From: Candidatus Woesearchaeota archaeon
GTDB taxonomy: Archaea; Nanobdellota; Nanobdellia; Woesearchaeales; UBA525
Reading direction: 5' to 3'
Assembly (NCBI GenBank): GCA_003694385.1
Contig: RFKA01000007.1
Span: 1-8,904 of the forward strand
DNA: 8,904 nt
The notes under the pieces are model-generated. The model saw only the letters and a list, made by a program, of their open reading frames with translations. It made no database searches and had not been told where the DNA came from. The translations under genes and the position numbers were made by a program. Below, one piece after another: positions 1 through 5,658 of this stretch. Each line of letters opens with the position of its first letter. The first letter of the stretch is position 1.

Positions 1-1
1 A

Positions 2-121
2 TACTCTGCGGGAGACAAATCACTGAGGACAGCGATTATCCACGTGCCCAAGCGTGACCTCTACGAGAAGATAGTCCGCCTCGGCGAGGCGGCGGCGCGC
101 GTCGCAGCGGAAACTAAATAA
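2..121 (+). CDS. 3' end of an unidentified protein gene (partial)
   Basis: An open frame runs in from the left edge and ends at TAA 119-121, giving 39 C-terminal residues (begins YSAGDKSLRT, ends VAAETK). The stretch has codon use like its neighbours. It reads as a beta-strand (RTAIIHVP) followed by an amphipathic helix rich in Arg, Glu and Ala (roughly residues 18-38), a plausible folded C-terminus. The stop lies 26 nt before the next ATG, which has a strong Shine-Dalgarno, so the two genes are probably co-transcribed. I do not recognise the family from this fragment and give no function. That it is coding at all is inferred from the intact frame, protein-like composition and spacing. Confidence 0.6.
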   Translation, partial: YSAGDKSLRTAIIHVPKRDLYEKIVRLGEAAARVAAETK

Positions 122-133
122 AGACAGAACAAA

Positions 134-140
134 GGAGTGA
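134..140 (+). promoter_or_regulatory. Shine-Dalgarno of the coiled-coil gene
   Basis: GGAGTGA lies 7 nt before the ATG at 148. It closely matches the anti-Shine-Dalgarno complement GGAGGTGA and supports that start. It also suggests that this gene is translated from a leadered message shared with the upstream gene, unlike the next two plus-strand transcription units. Confidence 0.7.
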
Positions 141-147
141 ACTGACA

Positions 148-1182
148 ATGTACCTCACAGACTTCCTCGGGGCCCGCGTGAGCACGATGCTCCGCACGCA
201 ACGCAGCATCATGCGCGCCACGCTCCGGCACTTCCGCAGACTCATCAGAGAATACAAGGAAAGCCGGCAAGCAACGGAAGAAGCGCTCAAAAAAAGCGAA
301 GAGGAAGGAGACGTCGATGAGATTCTCAGGGCGTACGAGGAAGCGCTCACCAAACAACTCTCAAGGTTCCAAGAGCTCATGACTGAAGAAAAAAGCGTCT
401 TCATGGCAGAATTCCGCATCCTCGATGACCCGCAAGAAGTCGCTGCAGGCTTCGCAGGCATCCGCACCCACCTTGAGGAACTAAAGAAAGAAGAAGCATA
501 CAAGGAATTCGCGGAGAAGCTCCAGGCACTCATCACTGCGGAGAAAGGGGACAGCCTCTATGCTCAACTCCGCAAACTAGAGGCGGAAGAACACAAAGCG
601 GTGAAGCTCCAGTACAAGAACGTTCTCCGCCAGGAAAAAGAAGAAGCAGCAGTTGCGCAGGACTTCGTCCTCACACCGAGCAATGTCATGAACGCCGTGA
701 ACCAGCTCTGGAACCTCAGAGGAGACGTGAAGAAAGAAGACCGCATTCTCAAAGAACTGAAAGGTATCGAGCAGAGGACACTCAAACACCTCAAAACACT
801 CGAGGAAGTCATCCACAAAAAGGAATTCGGTAAAGTGAAGATGCTCGAGGAAGAACTCCTCAAAGACACCGAAGCCATGAAGGAAGACTTCAAGAAGTTT
901 CTCGAACTCTATGAGGAGGTCCTCAAGGAGTACCTACTCTTCACGAAGGACGCGACGCACATCTTCTTCATGTTCCGCAAAGAGAATGTGTATCTCCAGG
1001 AGTTCCTCAACCACTTGCGAGACGAAGGCTTTCCTGAAGAGGACGCAGAGAAGCTCGTGAACGAACTCAAGGACGAGCAGAAACAAATCGAGGACATTTT
1101 CCACACGCTCACGAACATTTATCGCCGCGGAGCAAGGAAGATGGAGCTGCACATGGGGGTTGAGGACGCGAAAGCAGCATAA
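148..1182 (+). CDS. Long coiled-coil protein, function unknown
   Basis: A 344-residue, highly charged, almost entirely helical protein. Glu/Lys-rich heptad-like stretches appear at about residues 28-80, 105-170, 195-265 and 295-325, broken by short non-helical points (near DDP 93-95, LTPSN 175-179 and EGFPEED 293-299). The N-terminus is basic (residues 10-40 contain about nine Arg/Lys), while the middle and C-terminal parts are acidic/basic mixtures. I see no transmembrane segment, signal peptide, nucleotide-binding motif or catalytic signature. The start is set by GGAGTGA 7 nt upstream. Codon use includes more AAG/GAA and less GC than the neighbours, as expected for Lys/Glu-rich protein. It precedes a membrane protein and a T2SSF pair, so a structural or membrane-associated role is possible, but that is only context. 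I do not recognise a named family. Confidence 0.85.
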   Translation: MYLTDFLGARVSTMLRTQRSIMRATLRHFRRLIREYKESRQATEEALKKSEEEGDVDEILRAYEEALTKQLSRFQELMTEEKSVFMAEFRILDDPQEVAAGFAGIRTHLEELKKEEAYKEFAEKLQALITAEKGDSLYAQLRKLEAEEHKAVKLQYKNVLRQEKEEAAVAQDFVLTPSNVMNAVNQLWNLRGDVKKEDRILKELKGIEQRTLKHLKTLEEVIHKKEFGKVKMLEEELLKDTEAMKEDFKKFLELYEEVLKEYLLFTKDATHIFFMFRKENVYLQEFLNHLRDEGFPEEDAEKLVNELKDEQKQIEDIFHTLTNIYRRGARKMELHMGVEDAKAA

Positions 1183-1184
1183 CA

Positions 1185-1193
1185 CTTTTAAAT
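1185..1193 (+). promoter_or_regulatory. TATA box, probable leaderless promoter of the 124-aa membrane protein
   Basis: CTTTTAAAT begins 30 nt before the ATG at 1215 and 2 nt after the stop of the coiled-coil gene. Archaeal TATA boxes are centred about 26-27 nt upstream of transcription starts, which puts the start at or within a few bases of the ATG. No Shine-Dalgarno stands before 1215 at normal spacing (GAGAGGG at 1201-1207 is weak). A leaderless message is therefore the simplest reading. Confidence 0.65.
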
Positions 1194-1214
1194 GAGAACT
1201 GAGAGGGTACTCGT

Positions 1215-1589
1215 ATGCACGCAGTCAGGCACTGGTTGAGCTTCATTGTCGGGCTCATCATCTTTGCACTTGGCCTCCTCCCCCTCATCGGGAAGAGCGA
1301 CCTCATCCCCTTCTATGACACGGTGCCCATCATTGTCCTCGCGTTCATCGTGGCGTTCGGGGGGCTCTACATCATCGTCGACAGCATCTTTGAGATGATA
1401 TTCCACACACAAACAGGCATCATCACGATGATCGTCGGGCTCGTCGTTGCAGCAGTCGGCACGGTTGTCGTCCTGAGCGAGCACGGCATCCTCGCCTTCA
1501 AAATACCCTTTCTGCACGCCGTCATCTTCTACGTCCTCTTCATCCTCGAAGGACTCTTCCTCATGATAGCCATGTTCGTCATGGACTAG
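1215..1589 (+). CDS. Small four-helix membrane protein, function unknown
   Basis: A 124-residue, very hydrophobic protein. Four transmembrane segments are visible at about residues 6-25 (WLSFIVGLIIFALGLLPLI), 36-57, 66-86 and 98-122, separated by short loops. The only notably polar stretches are KSDLIPFYDT (27-36) and a short loop at HTQTG (64-68). There are no catalytic or metal-binding motifs and no signal peptide apart from the first helix. It starts at an ATG 30 nt downstream of a TATA box. It resembles the many small uncharacterised archaeal membrane proteins and I cannot assign a family. It lies between a coiled-coil gene and a T2SSF pair but has its own promoter, and a second promoter follows it. 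Confidence 0.8.
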   Translation: MHAVRHWLSFIVGLIIFALGLLPLIGKSDLIPFYDTVPIIVLAFIVAFGGLYIIVDSIFEMIFHTQTGIITMIVGLVVAAVGTVVVLSEHGILAFKIPFLHAVIFYVLFILEGLFLMIAMFVMD

Positions 1590-1625
1590 CGAGAAGCCCC
1601 ATGACAATTTGTGATTTTATGACTA

Positions 1626-1635
1626 CTTTTAAATA
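1626..1635 (+). promoter_or_regulatory. TATA box of the T2SSF gene pair
   Basis: CTTTTAAATA begins 33 nt before the ATG at 1659. The spacing fits transcription starting within about 0-4 nt of the ATG. The core CTTTTAAAT is identical to the box ahead of the 124-aa membrane protein. The 69-bp gap that holds it is AT-rich compared with the flanking genes and contains the T-rich tract TTTGTGATTTTATG, which could also help end the preceding transcript. Confidence 0.65.
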
Positions 1636-1658
1636 CCTATTTTGTTCTGGAGAGCCCA

Positions 1659-2141
1659 ATGGCTGTCTACGAAGACATTCTCGTCGCGTGCACGCACGCT
1701 GACGCGATGCTCCGCTCAGGACTCCCCATCGAGCGCGTCGTCAGCGAACTCGCGCAGATGCCGCTCGGCAATGTCTCCCGAGCACTCGCGGCGGGGAACC
1801 AGCGAGACCTCGCTGAGCGGGCAAAAGCCCACCCCCTCATTAAGCGCCTCGTCGACGCGCTCTCAGCAACAGACGCAGTACAGCGCATGAATGAACTCCG
1901 CCTGCTCGTCCTCAGCGAGTACGAAAGCTCGGCGCAGCGCAGGGCGCAGCGCATCAAGCAGCACATGGGACTCCTCATTTTCCTCCCCTTCGCGCCGCTC
2001 CTCGTCTTGCTCATCGAGCTGCTCGGCCGCGCCTTCACCTCTCCGCTTGTGCAGCCACCAGTCAGCGACTGGCTTGGTCTCGCCATCCTCGTCCTGTTCA
2101 CAGGCCTCCTCTTGCGGTTTGCCTGGGGGTTGCACCGATGA
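1659..2141 (+). CDS. T2SSF/TadC-like membrane platform protein, first of a pair
   Basis: A 160-residue protein with the shape of one type II secretion system F (T2SSF) domain. A cytoplasmic helical part (about 1-100) carries the usual pattern AGLPIERVVSEL-like helix (17-31), a small-residue turn (ALAAGN 42-47), a second pair of helices (HPLIKRLVDAL 58-68; RMNELRLLVLSEYE 76-89), and a basic run (RRAQRIKQ 94-101) just before the membrane. Two transmembrane helices follow at about 103-123 and 137-157. Such proteins (GspF, PilC, TadB/TadC, FlaJ/ArlJ) form the inner-membrane platform that couples a secretion ATPase to pilus or archaellum assembly. FlaJ has two such domains in one chain; here the second is encoded by the next gene, which overlaps by 4 nt (ATGA). 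Family assignment is from pattern, not a search. Confidence 0.7.
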   Translation: MAVYEDILVACTHADAMLRSGLPIERVVSELAQMPLGNVSRALAAGNQRDLAERAKAHPLIKRLVDALSATDAVQRMNELRLLVLSEYESSAQRRAQRIKQHMGLLIFLPFAPLLVLLIELLGRAFTSPLVQPPVSDWLGLAILVLFTGLLLRFAWGLHR

Positions 2142-2809
2142 CACTCACCAAGGTGCTCGCCATCGTGACCTTCCTCATCTTCGGCTCCTACCACCAGCTC
2201 CTCGCCTTGCGCGCCCGGCACCAGCGCAATGTCATCGCGGCGATGGCCCTCCTCGCCGAGAAGCTCCGCGTCGCGAACAGCCTCGAACAAGCAGTGGCGA
2301 TGCTCGGCCGCACGAGCGACGACTCGTGGGGGTTCTTCGGAGCGCTTGGCGCAAAAGTTGAGGGTGGCGCACCAACGAGCAAGGCGATCCTCAAACTCGG
2401 CCGGACACCAGAGCACCGGCTCTTCAGCCGCATCGTCGCCCTCTATGAGGAACGAGCCTCTAGCGGCCGGGATATTGCAGAGGATACTGCCGAGCAACTC
2501 GAGGCGGCAGCGCGCAACGCGCTTGACCTCTCCACGCAGCGAGCACAACTCCGCAAGCGGACAAAGAACCTCTTCGCAGTTGCTCGCATCATGGTCGCTG
2601 TCGTCGCTCCCCTCGTGATTATCATCCTCAGCGCAGGACTCGCGCTCGACGTCCCACGAGTCATATGGTGGTTCCTCGCTCTCGTCGCGCTCGTGTACGC
2701 GAGCTTCGAGTGGCTCCTCTACAAGGATGTGACGGGCGCCGTCGTCGTCGCAGCGTTCCTCCTCTCCGTGCAGGCACTACTCGTAGAACTCCTCCCCCAG
2801 CTATTCTAG
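2138..2809 (+). CDS. T2SSF/TadC-like membrane platform protein, second of a pair
   Basis: A 223-residue protein starting in the ATGA overlap with the previous gene, a sign of coupled translation. A short hydrophobic N-terminus (about 4-22) is followed by a basic linker (RARHQR) and a helical T2SSF-like domain (about 31-145). Its features are a pair of helices resembling 'LAEKLRVANSLEQAVAML', a Gly-rich turn (KVEGGAPTSKAI 73-84), HRLFSRIVALYEE (93-105) and the long helix EDTAEQLEAAARNALDLSTQR ending in a basic patch (RKRTKN). Three further transmembrane helices lie at about 148-168, 176-194 and 199-220. Together with the 160-aa partner it supplies the two-domain arrangement seen in FlaJ or the TadB-TadC pair. 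No secretion ATPase, prepilin or prepilin peptidase is visible in the window, so the substrate is unknown. The gene ends 26 bp before the convergent MscS gene. Confidence 0.72.
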   Translation: MTLTKVLAIVTFLIFGSYHQLLALRARHQRNVIAAMALLAEKLRVANSLEQAVAMLGRTSDDSWGFFGALGAKVEGGAPTSKAILKLGRTPEHRLFSRIVALYEERASSGRDIAEDTAEQLEAAARNALDLSTQRAQLRKRTKNLFAVARIMVAVVAPLVIIILSAGLALDVPRVIWWFLALVALVYASFEWLLYKDVTGAVVVAAFLLSVQALLVELLPQLF

Positions 2810-2828
2810 ACCGCGCCGAACACGCGGT
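2810..2828. terminator. Small inverted repeat between convergent genes
   Basis: ACCGCG (2810-2815) and CGCGGT (2823-2828) form a 6-bp stem with a 7-nt loop, extendable by a G-U pair. It occupies most of the 26 bp between two converging stop codons, where a shared terminator would be expected. There is no strong T run on either side, and archaeal termination relies mainly on T tracts, so the role is tentative. Confidence 0.3.
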
Positions 2829-2835
2829 TCACTTC

Positions 2836-3903
2836 TTATCCCTTCTTGAGATGAATCGTCTGGGTTGGGAACGCCATCTCAATCTTCGCCTTACTGAACC
2901 CCTCTTTAATCTTGAAGTTAATCTCTTGCTGGCAGTCCATGAATGTCGTGTAGTCACGCGTATCCACATAGTAGACGACCTCGAAGATGAGGGCGAAGTC
3001 GCCGAACGCCTTGAAGTGCTGGCGGTCGAGGCGGCAGTGCGGCGTCGACGAGACAGCAGCCGCGATGATGGCTCCTGCCTTCTTGAGCTTCGCATTCGTC
3101 GTCCCATACTCGACGCCAATTGAGAACGAGACGCGGCGCTCCTTCATGCGCTTATAGTTATTGATGCGCGTCGAGGTGAGCTCGCGATTCGACACGACGA
3201 GCTGCTCGCCCTGCAGCGTCCGGATGCGCGTCGTCTTCAGTCCGATGTGCTCGACAGTGCCTGAATCCGCACCGATGACAATATAATCCCCCTCCTCGAA
3301 CGGCTTGTCGAAGTAGATGCTGAAGCTGCTGAAGAGGTCCTCGAGGATGTTCTGGAGCGCAAACGCGATCGCGATGCCCCCCACGCCCAGCGAGGCGATG
3401 AGCGGCGTGATCTCGACGCCGAAGTTCGCGAGGACGAGGAGGAACGCGATAACCCAGACCACTCCTTGAGCGATGCGGCCGAGGATGAGGACGAAGGACG
3501 ACTGCCCCTCTCCTTCTTTGCGCCGGGAAGCTTCCCGCTGCGCTGCGAGGCCGATGAAGCGGTGAACGAACTTCACCACGTAGTACACGACAAAGACGAG
3601 GATGAGCCCCTGCAGCAACTGCTCGACGAGGTTGTGGAACGTGAGGAACTTGAGCGCGATGAAGAGCGCGATCCAAGAGTAGCCGCGCCACGACACTCCC
3701 TGGAGCGCCTCAATGATGAGGTCGTCCCAGTGCGTCTGCGTCTTCGCAGCAAGGCGCTCGAGCACCGTCACGATGTAGAGCCGAAACAACTGGAGGACGG
3801 CGAGCGTCACGAGGAAGACGGCGGCAGCGAAGAAATACTCCCACCCCGTATTGCCGAAGTACGACGTCGTAAGGAATGATTCAAGCACGTCAGATTCGAA
3901 CAA
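2836..3903 (-). CDS. mscS: MscS-family small-conductance mechanosensitive channel
   Basis: A 355-residue membrane channel of the MscS family, which opens under membrane tension to release solutes during hypo-osmotic shock. Hydrophobic helices lie at about residues 23-47, 74-90, 95-115 and 138-160. They are followed by the pore-lining Gly/Ala-rich helix (ITPLIASLGVGGIAIAFALQ, 165-184) and the NILEDLFSS turn. The Sm-like beta domain follows (about 195-255, with DKPFEEGDYI, GTVEHIGLKTTRIRT and VVSNRELTSTRI), then the alpha-beta C-terminal domain ending in IEMAFPTQTIHL (341-352), all classic for the family. The start is TTG at 3903, favoured by GGTGA 6 nt upstream; a GTG at 3888 is the alternative. 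It lies 44 nt after rpoK on the same strand, so it may be a late member of that operon or have its own promoter in the T-rich gap. Confidence 0.93.
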   Translation of the reverse strand: MFESDVLESFLTTSYFGNTGWEYFFAAAVFLVTLAVLQLFRLYIVTVLERLAAKTQTHWDDLIIEALQGVSWRGYSWIALFIALKFLTFHNLVEQLLQGLILVFVVYYVVKFVHRFIGLAAQREASRRKEGEGQSSFVLILGRIAQGVVWVIAFLLVLANFGVEITPLIASLGVGGIAIAFALQNILEDLFSSFSIYFDKPFEEGDYIVIGADSGTVEHIGLKTTRIRTLQGEQLVVSNRELTSTRINNYKRMKERRVSFSIGVEYGTTNAKLKKAGAIIAAAVSSTPHCRLDRQHFKAFGDFALIFEVVYYVDTRDYTTFMDCQQEINFKIKEGFSKAKIEMAFPTQTIHLKKG

Positions 3904-3909
3904 CGCCAG

Positions 3910-3914
3910 TCACC
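3910..3914 (-). promoter_or_regulatory. Shine-Dalgarno that supports the TTG start of mscS
   Basis: On the minus strand GGTGA ends 6 nt before the TTG at 3903. No comparable motif precedes the in-frame GTG at 3888. This favours the longer, 355-residue product with a rare TTG start. Confidence 0.5.
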
Positions 3915-3920
3915 GACAAG

Positions 3921-3947
3921 AGAAAAGAAGTAGTAAGAATAAAAAGG
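3921..3947 (-). terminator. T-rich tract after rpoK: probable terminator, possibly also the mscS promoter
   Basis: Immediately after the rpoK stop, the minus strand is a 27-nt pyrimidine-rich run starting CCTTTTTATTCTTAC. U-rich tracts of this kind end transcription in archaea. The TTTTTATT part (3938-3945) could instead serve as a TATA box: 26 nt downstream lies about 3916, which would give a 13-nt leader containing the GGTGA motif before the TTG start. Both roles fit and the sequence does not decide between them. Confidence 0.4.
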
Positions 3948-4157
3948 TTACTGCTGCCGCTCATGCGGCAGGACGCGCTTGATGCCGATGGGGATGACCC
4001 CCGCTGCGTACTCACGCTTCGCAATCTCGACGGGGTTATACTTGATCTCCTCGAGCTGCTTTTTCGTGAGCTTCACGAGTATGGGTGCCCCTTGGCTGAT
4101 CTGGAGGGCGCGGCTCCCGATGATGCGTGCGCGCTCGTACTTCGTGTGTTTCTCCAT
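3948..4157 (-). CDS. rpoK: DNA-directed RNA polymerase subunit K (Rpo6, omega homologue)
   Basis: A 69-residue protein with the family pattern: KYERARIIGSRALQIS (6-21), GAPILVKL (23-30) and NPVEIAKREYAAGVIPIGIK (41-60) with a terminal RVLP. It is the archaeal counterpart of eukaryotic RPB6 and bacterial omega, and helps assemble and stabilise the polymerase around the largest subunit. The start at ATG 4157 is chosen over an in-frame ATG at 4223. The latter would add 22 residues with no family resemblance that overlap rrp42, and GGAGTGA sits just before 4157. The linker TKKQLEEIKY (31-40) between the two conserved blocks is charged. The start follows the rrp42 stop by 4 nt, so the two are translationally coupled. 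In many archaea rpoK lies in a different ribosomal/polymerase cluster; here it closes the exosome operon. Confidence 0.93.
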   Translation of the reverse strand: MEKHTKYERARIIGSRALQISQGAPILVKLTKKQLEEIKYNPVEIAKREYAAGVIPIGIKRVLPHERQQ

Positions 4158-4161
4158 GTTC

Positions 4162-4935
4162 TCACTCCAAGAGCTTCCTGAGCTTTTTCGCCGTCGCGAG
4201 GGCAATGTCAACCATTCGGTCAATATCCTCTGGCGTCAATGATGCGTCGCCACCCTTTTGTAACGCGCACAGCGTCCCGTCGGCGAGCGAACCAACCGTG
4301 AGGCGCGCGTCAGCGACGTCGAACTCTCCCTGCGTTGGGTCGACGAGGAAGTTCTCCCCGATCTTCACGACCGTCACTGCGATCGGCTCCTCACTCAGCG
4401 GCAGCCCTTCCTGCGTGAGCTCCTTATAGTTCACCACGCCGTCCTCGAGCCGCGGGAGCTTCGTGTTCTTCAATGCGGCGACGCTCGCAAGGCAACCGAG
4501 GTCGATGAGGTTCCCGTCAGTGTTCAAGGGGACGACATCAACATTGACCATCCAGACCTGCTCTCCCGGCGTGATGCACAGTTTCTTCTCATCGATTGTG
4601 CCACTCTCACGAATCGTACGGTCAATGACGCGCGACACCTCGATGCTCTCAATGCTCGGCGGCCCAATCTCGAACTCAGGATTGCTGATGGGGCGGAGCT
4701 CAGCGTTCACCATCAATGTGCCACTATCAGGGCGGTCAGGGTACGGCGTGCCAACAGCGAGCTTGATGCCGGCGATGATCTCCGTCTCGCCGCACCGGAG
4801 GTGCGCGCTGCCCTCCGCCGTGGCGACCGTGCCTGTTTCAATCGTGATGGGGCGGAACTCGTCGAGTTTCCGGCCGTCGAGGCGGACGCCTTTCTTCAGC
4901 GCGGCGCTGATATGCTCTTTGAGGTCATTACTCAT
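4162..4935 (-). CDS. rrp42: Exosome core subunit Rrp42
   Basis: A 257-residue RNase PH-fold protein, the non-catalytic partner of Rrp41 in the hexameric ring of the archaeal exosome (3'-5' RNA decay and polyadenylation). It has the N-terminal helix and GVRLDGRKLDEFRPI (16-30), the first RNase PH domain with FEIGPPSIESIEVSRVIDR (88-106) and IDLGCLASVAALKNTKLP (144-161), and a second domain from about 183 (EEPIAVTVVKIG, DPTQGEFDVADARLTVG) to the C-terminal helix. The length is typical of archaeal Rrp42 (about 260-275). Its start ATGAGTAATG overlaps the rrp41 stop by 8 nt and is preceded by GAGGTGA 6 nt upstream. Distinguished from Rrp41 by the longer N-terminal helix and the FEIGPPSIES signature. 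Confidence 0.96.
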   Translation of the reverse strand: MSNDLKEHISAALKKGVRLDGRKLDEFRPITIETGTVATAEGSAHLRCGETEIIAGIKLAVGTPYPDRPDSGTLMVNAELRPISNPEFEIGPPSIESIEVSRVIDRTIRESGTIDEKKLCITPGEQVWMVNVDVVPLNTDGNLIDLGCLASVAALKNTKLPRLEDGVVNYKELTQEGLPLSEEPIAVTVVKIGENFLVDPTQGEFDVADARLTVGSLADGTLCALQKGGDASLTPEDIDRMVDIALATAKKLRKLLE

Positions 4936-5656
4936 TTTGCTTCACCTCTCTCGTGACCGCGTCATAGCGCTCCTTGATGGCCGCTCGCTGGATGTCAGCG
5001 ATGCGCTCAAAGACCGGCTTCGCCTGAGTGATTGCCTGCATGAGCTGCTCCTTCGTGACCTTCCCGTCCATCTGGAGGAGCGATATCTCTCCCGTGCTCG
5101 GGATGACTGCGAGCGGGATGTCAGCGACATTGCCTTCCTCCCAGGCCTCTTCTTCATAGTTAAGGTCGACGACGACGCTCCCGTCGACGATGCCGACGGC
5201 ACAAGCGGCGACCATGTCCTGCATCCTAATGCCCGCGTCCGCGAGCGCGATCGATGCCGCGCTGATGCCCGCACAGCGGCTCCCCGCATCAGTCTGGGGC
5301 AGCTCGATGAAGACATCAACGACTGCATTCGGCCAATCTTCGAGGTTGACCACGGGGAGGAGGGCGAGCTCAGTCACCATGCTAATCTCTTTCGAGCGCC
5401 TGCTCGGCCCCGGTCGAACGCGATCGCCTTGCCCGGCGAAGGGCATCATGTTGTACGTGCACCGCAGCACGCCCGTCTTCGGGTCCTGCTTGTTCCGCGG
5501 GTGCAGCTCGCGCGGGCCATACACTGCGGCGTAGGCCTCAGTCTTCCCAATCTTGAAGTACCCGCTCCCATCAGCTTTCGGGATGACACCTGCTTTCGCG
5601 ATTATCGGGCGCGTCTCGTCGAACTTGCGCCCATCTACTCGTTTCTTATATGCCAT
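4928..5656 (-). CDS. rrp41: Exosome catalytic core subunit Rrp41
   Basis: A 242-residue RNase PH-family protein, the catalytic phosphorolytic subunit of the archaeal exosome, which uses phosphate to release nucleoside diphosphates from RNA 3' ends. Motifs in order: RVDGRKFDETRPI (6-18), KADGSGYFKIGKTEAYAAVYGP (27-48), YNMMPFAG (68-75) with PSRRSKEIS (84-92), the phosphate-binding QTDAGSRCAG (121-130), ISAASIALADAGI (131-143), and VADIPLAVIP (177-186), whose Asp179 aligns with the catalytic aspartate of the Sulfolobus protein. The C-terminus is short. It lacks the longer N-terminal extension of some homologues. The start is ATG 5656, with GAGGAG 6 nt upstream, only 2 nt after the rrp4 stop. 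It forms heterodimers with Rrp42, encoded next. Confidence 0.97.
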   Translation of the reverse strand: MAYKKRVDGRKFDETRPIIAKAGVIPKADGSGYFKIGKTEAYAAVYGPRELHPRNKQDPKTGVLRCTYNMMPFAGQGDRVRPGPSRRSKEISMVTELALLPVVNLEDWPNAVVDVFIELPQTDAGSRCAGISAASIALADAGIRMQDMVAACAVGIVDGSVVVDLNYEEEAWEEGNVADIPLAVIPSTGEISLLQMDGKVTKEQLMQAITQAKPVFERIADIQRAAIKERYDAVTREVKQNE

Positions 5657-5658
5657 TG

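Noticed and set aside
1667..2548. A 293-codon minus-strand open frame opposite the T2SSF pair
   Set aside because: It spans the overlap of two plus-strand genes that have a promoter, membrane helices and coupled starts. The antisense product is Arg/Ser/Cys-rich without recognisable structure.
1659..2809. A single FlaJ gene broken by a frameshift
   Set aside because: The second gene has its own ATG in a clean 4-nt ATGA overlap and begins with a plausible membrane helix. Both products look complete, and TadB/TadC pairs are naturally separate. Only comparison with relatives could revive this.
4158..4223. A 22-residue N-terminal extension of RpoK from ATG 4223
   Set aside because: The extension overlaps the end of rrp42, has no similarity to RpoK proteins, and GGAGTGA marks the ATG at 4157.
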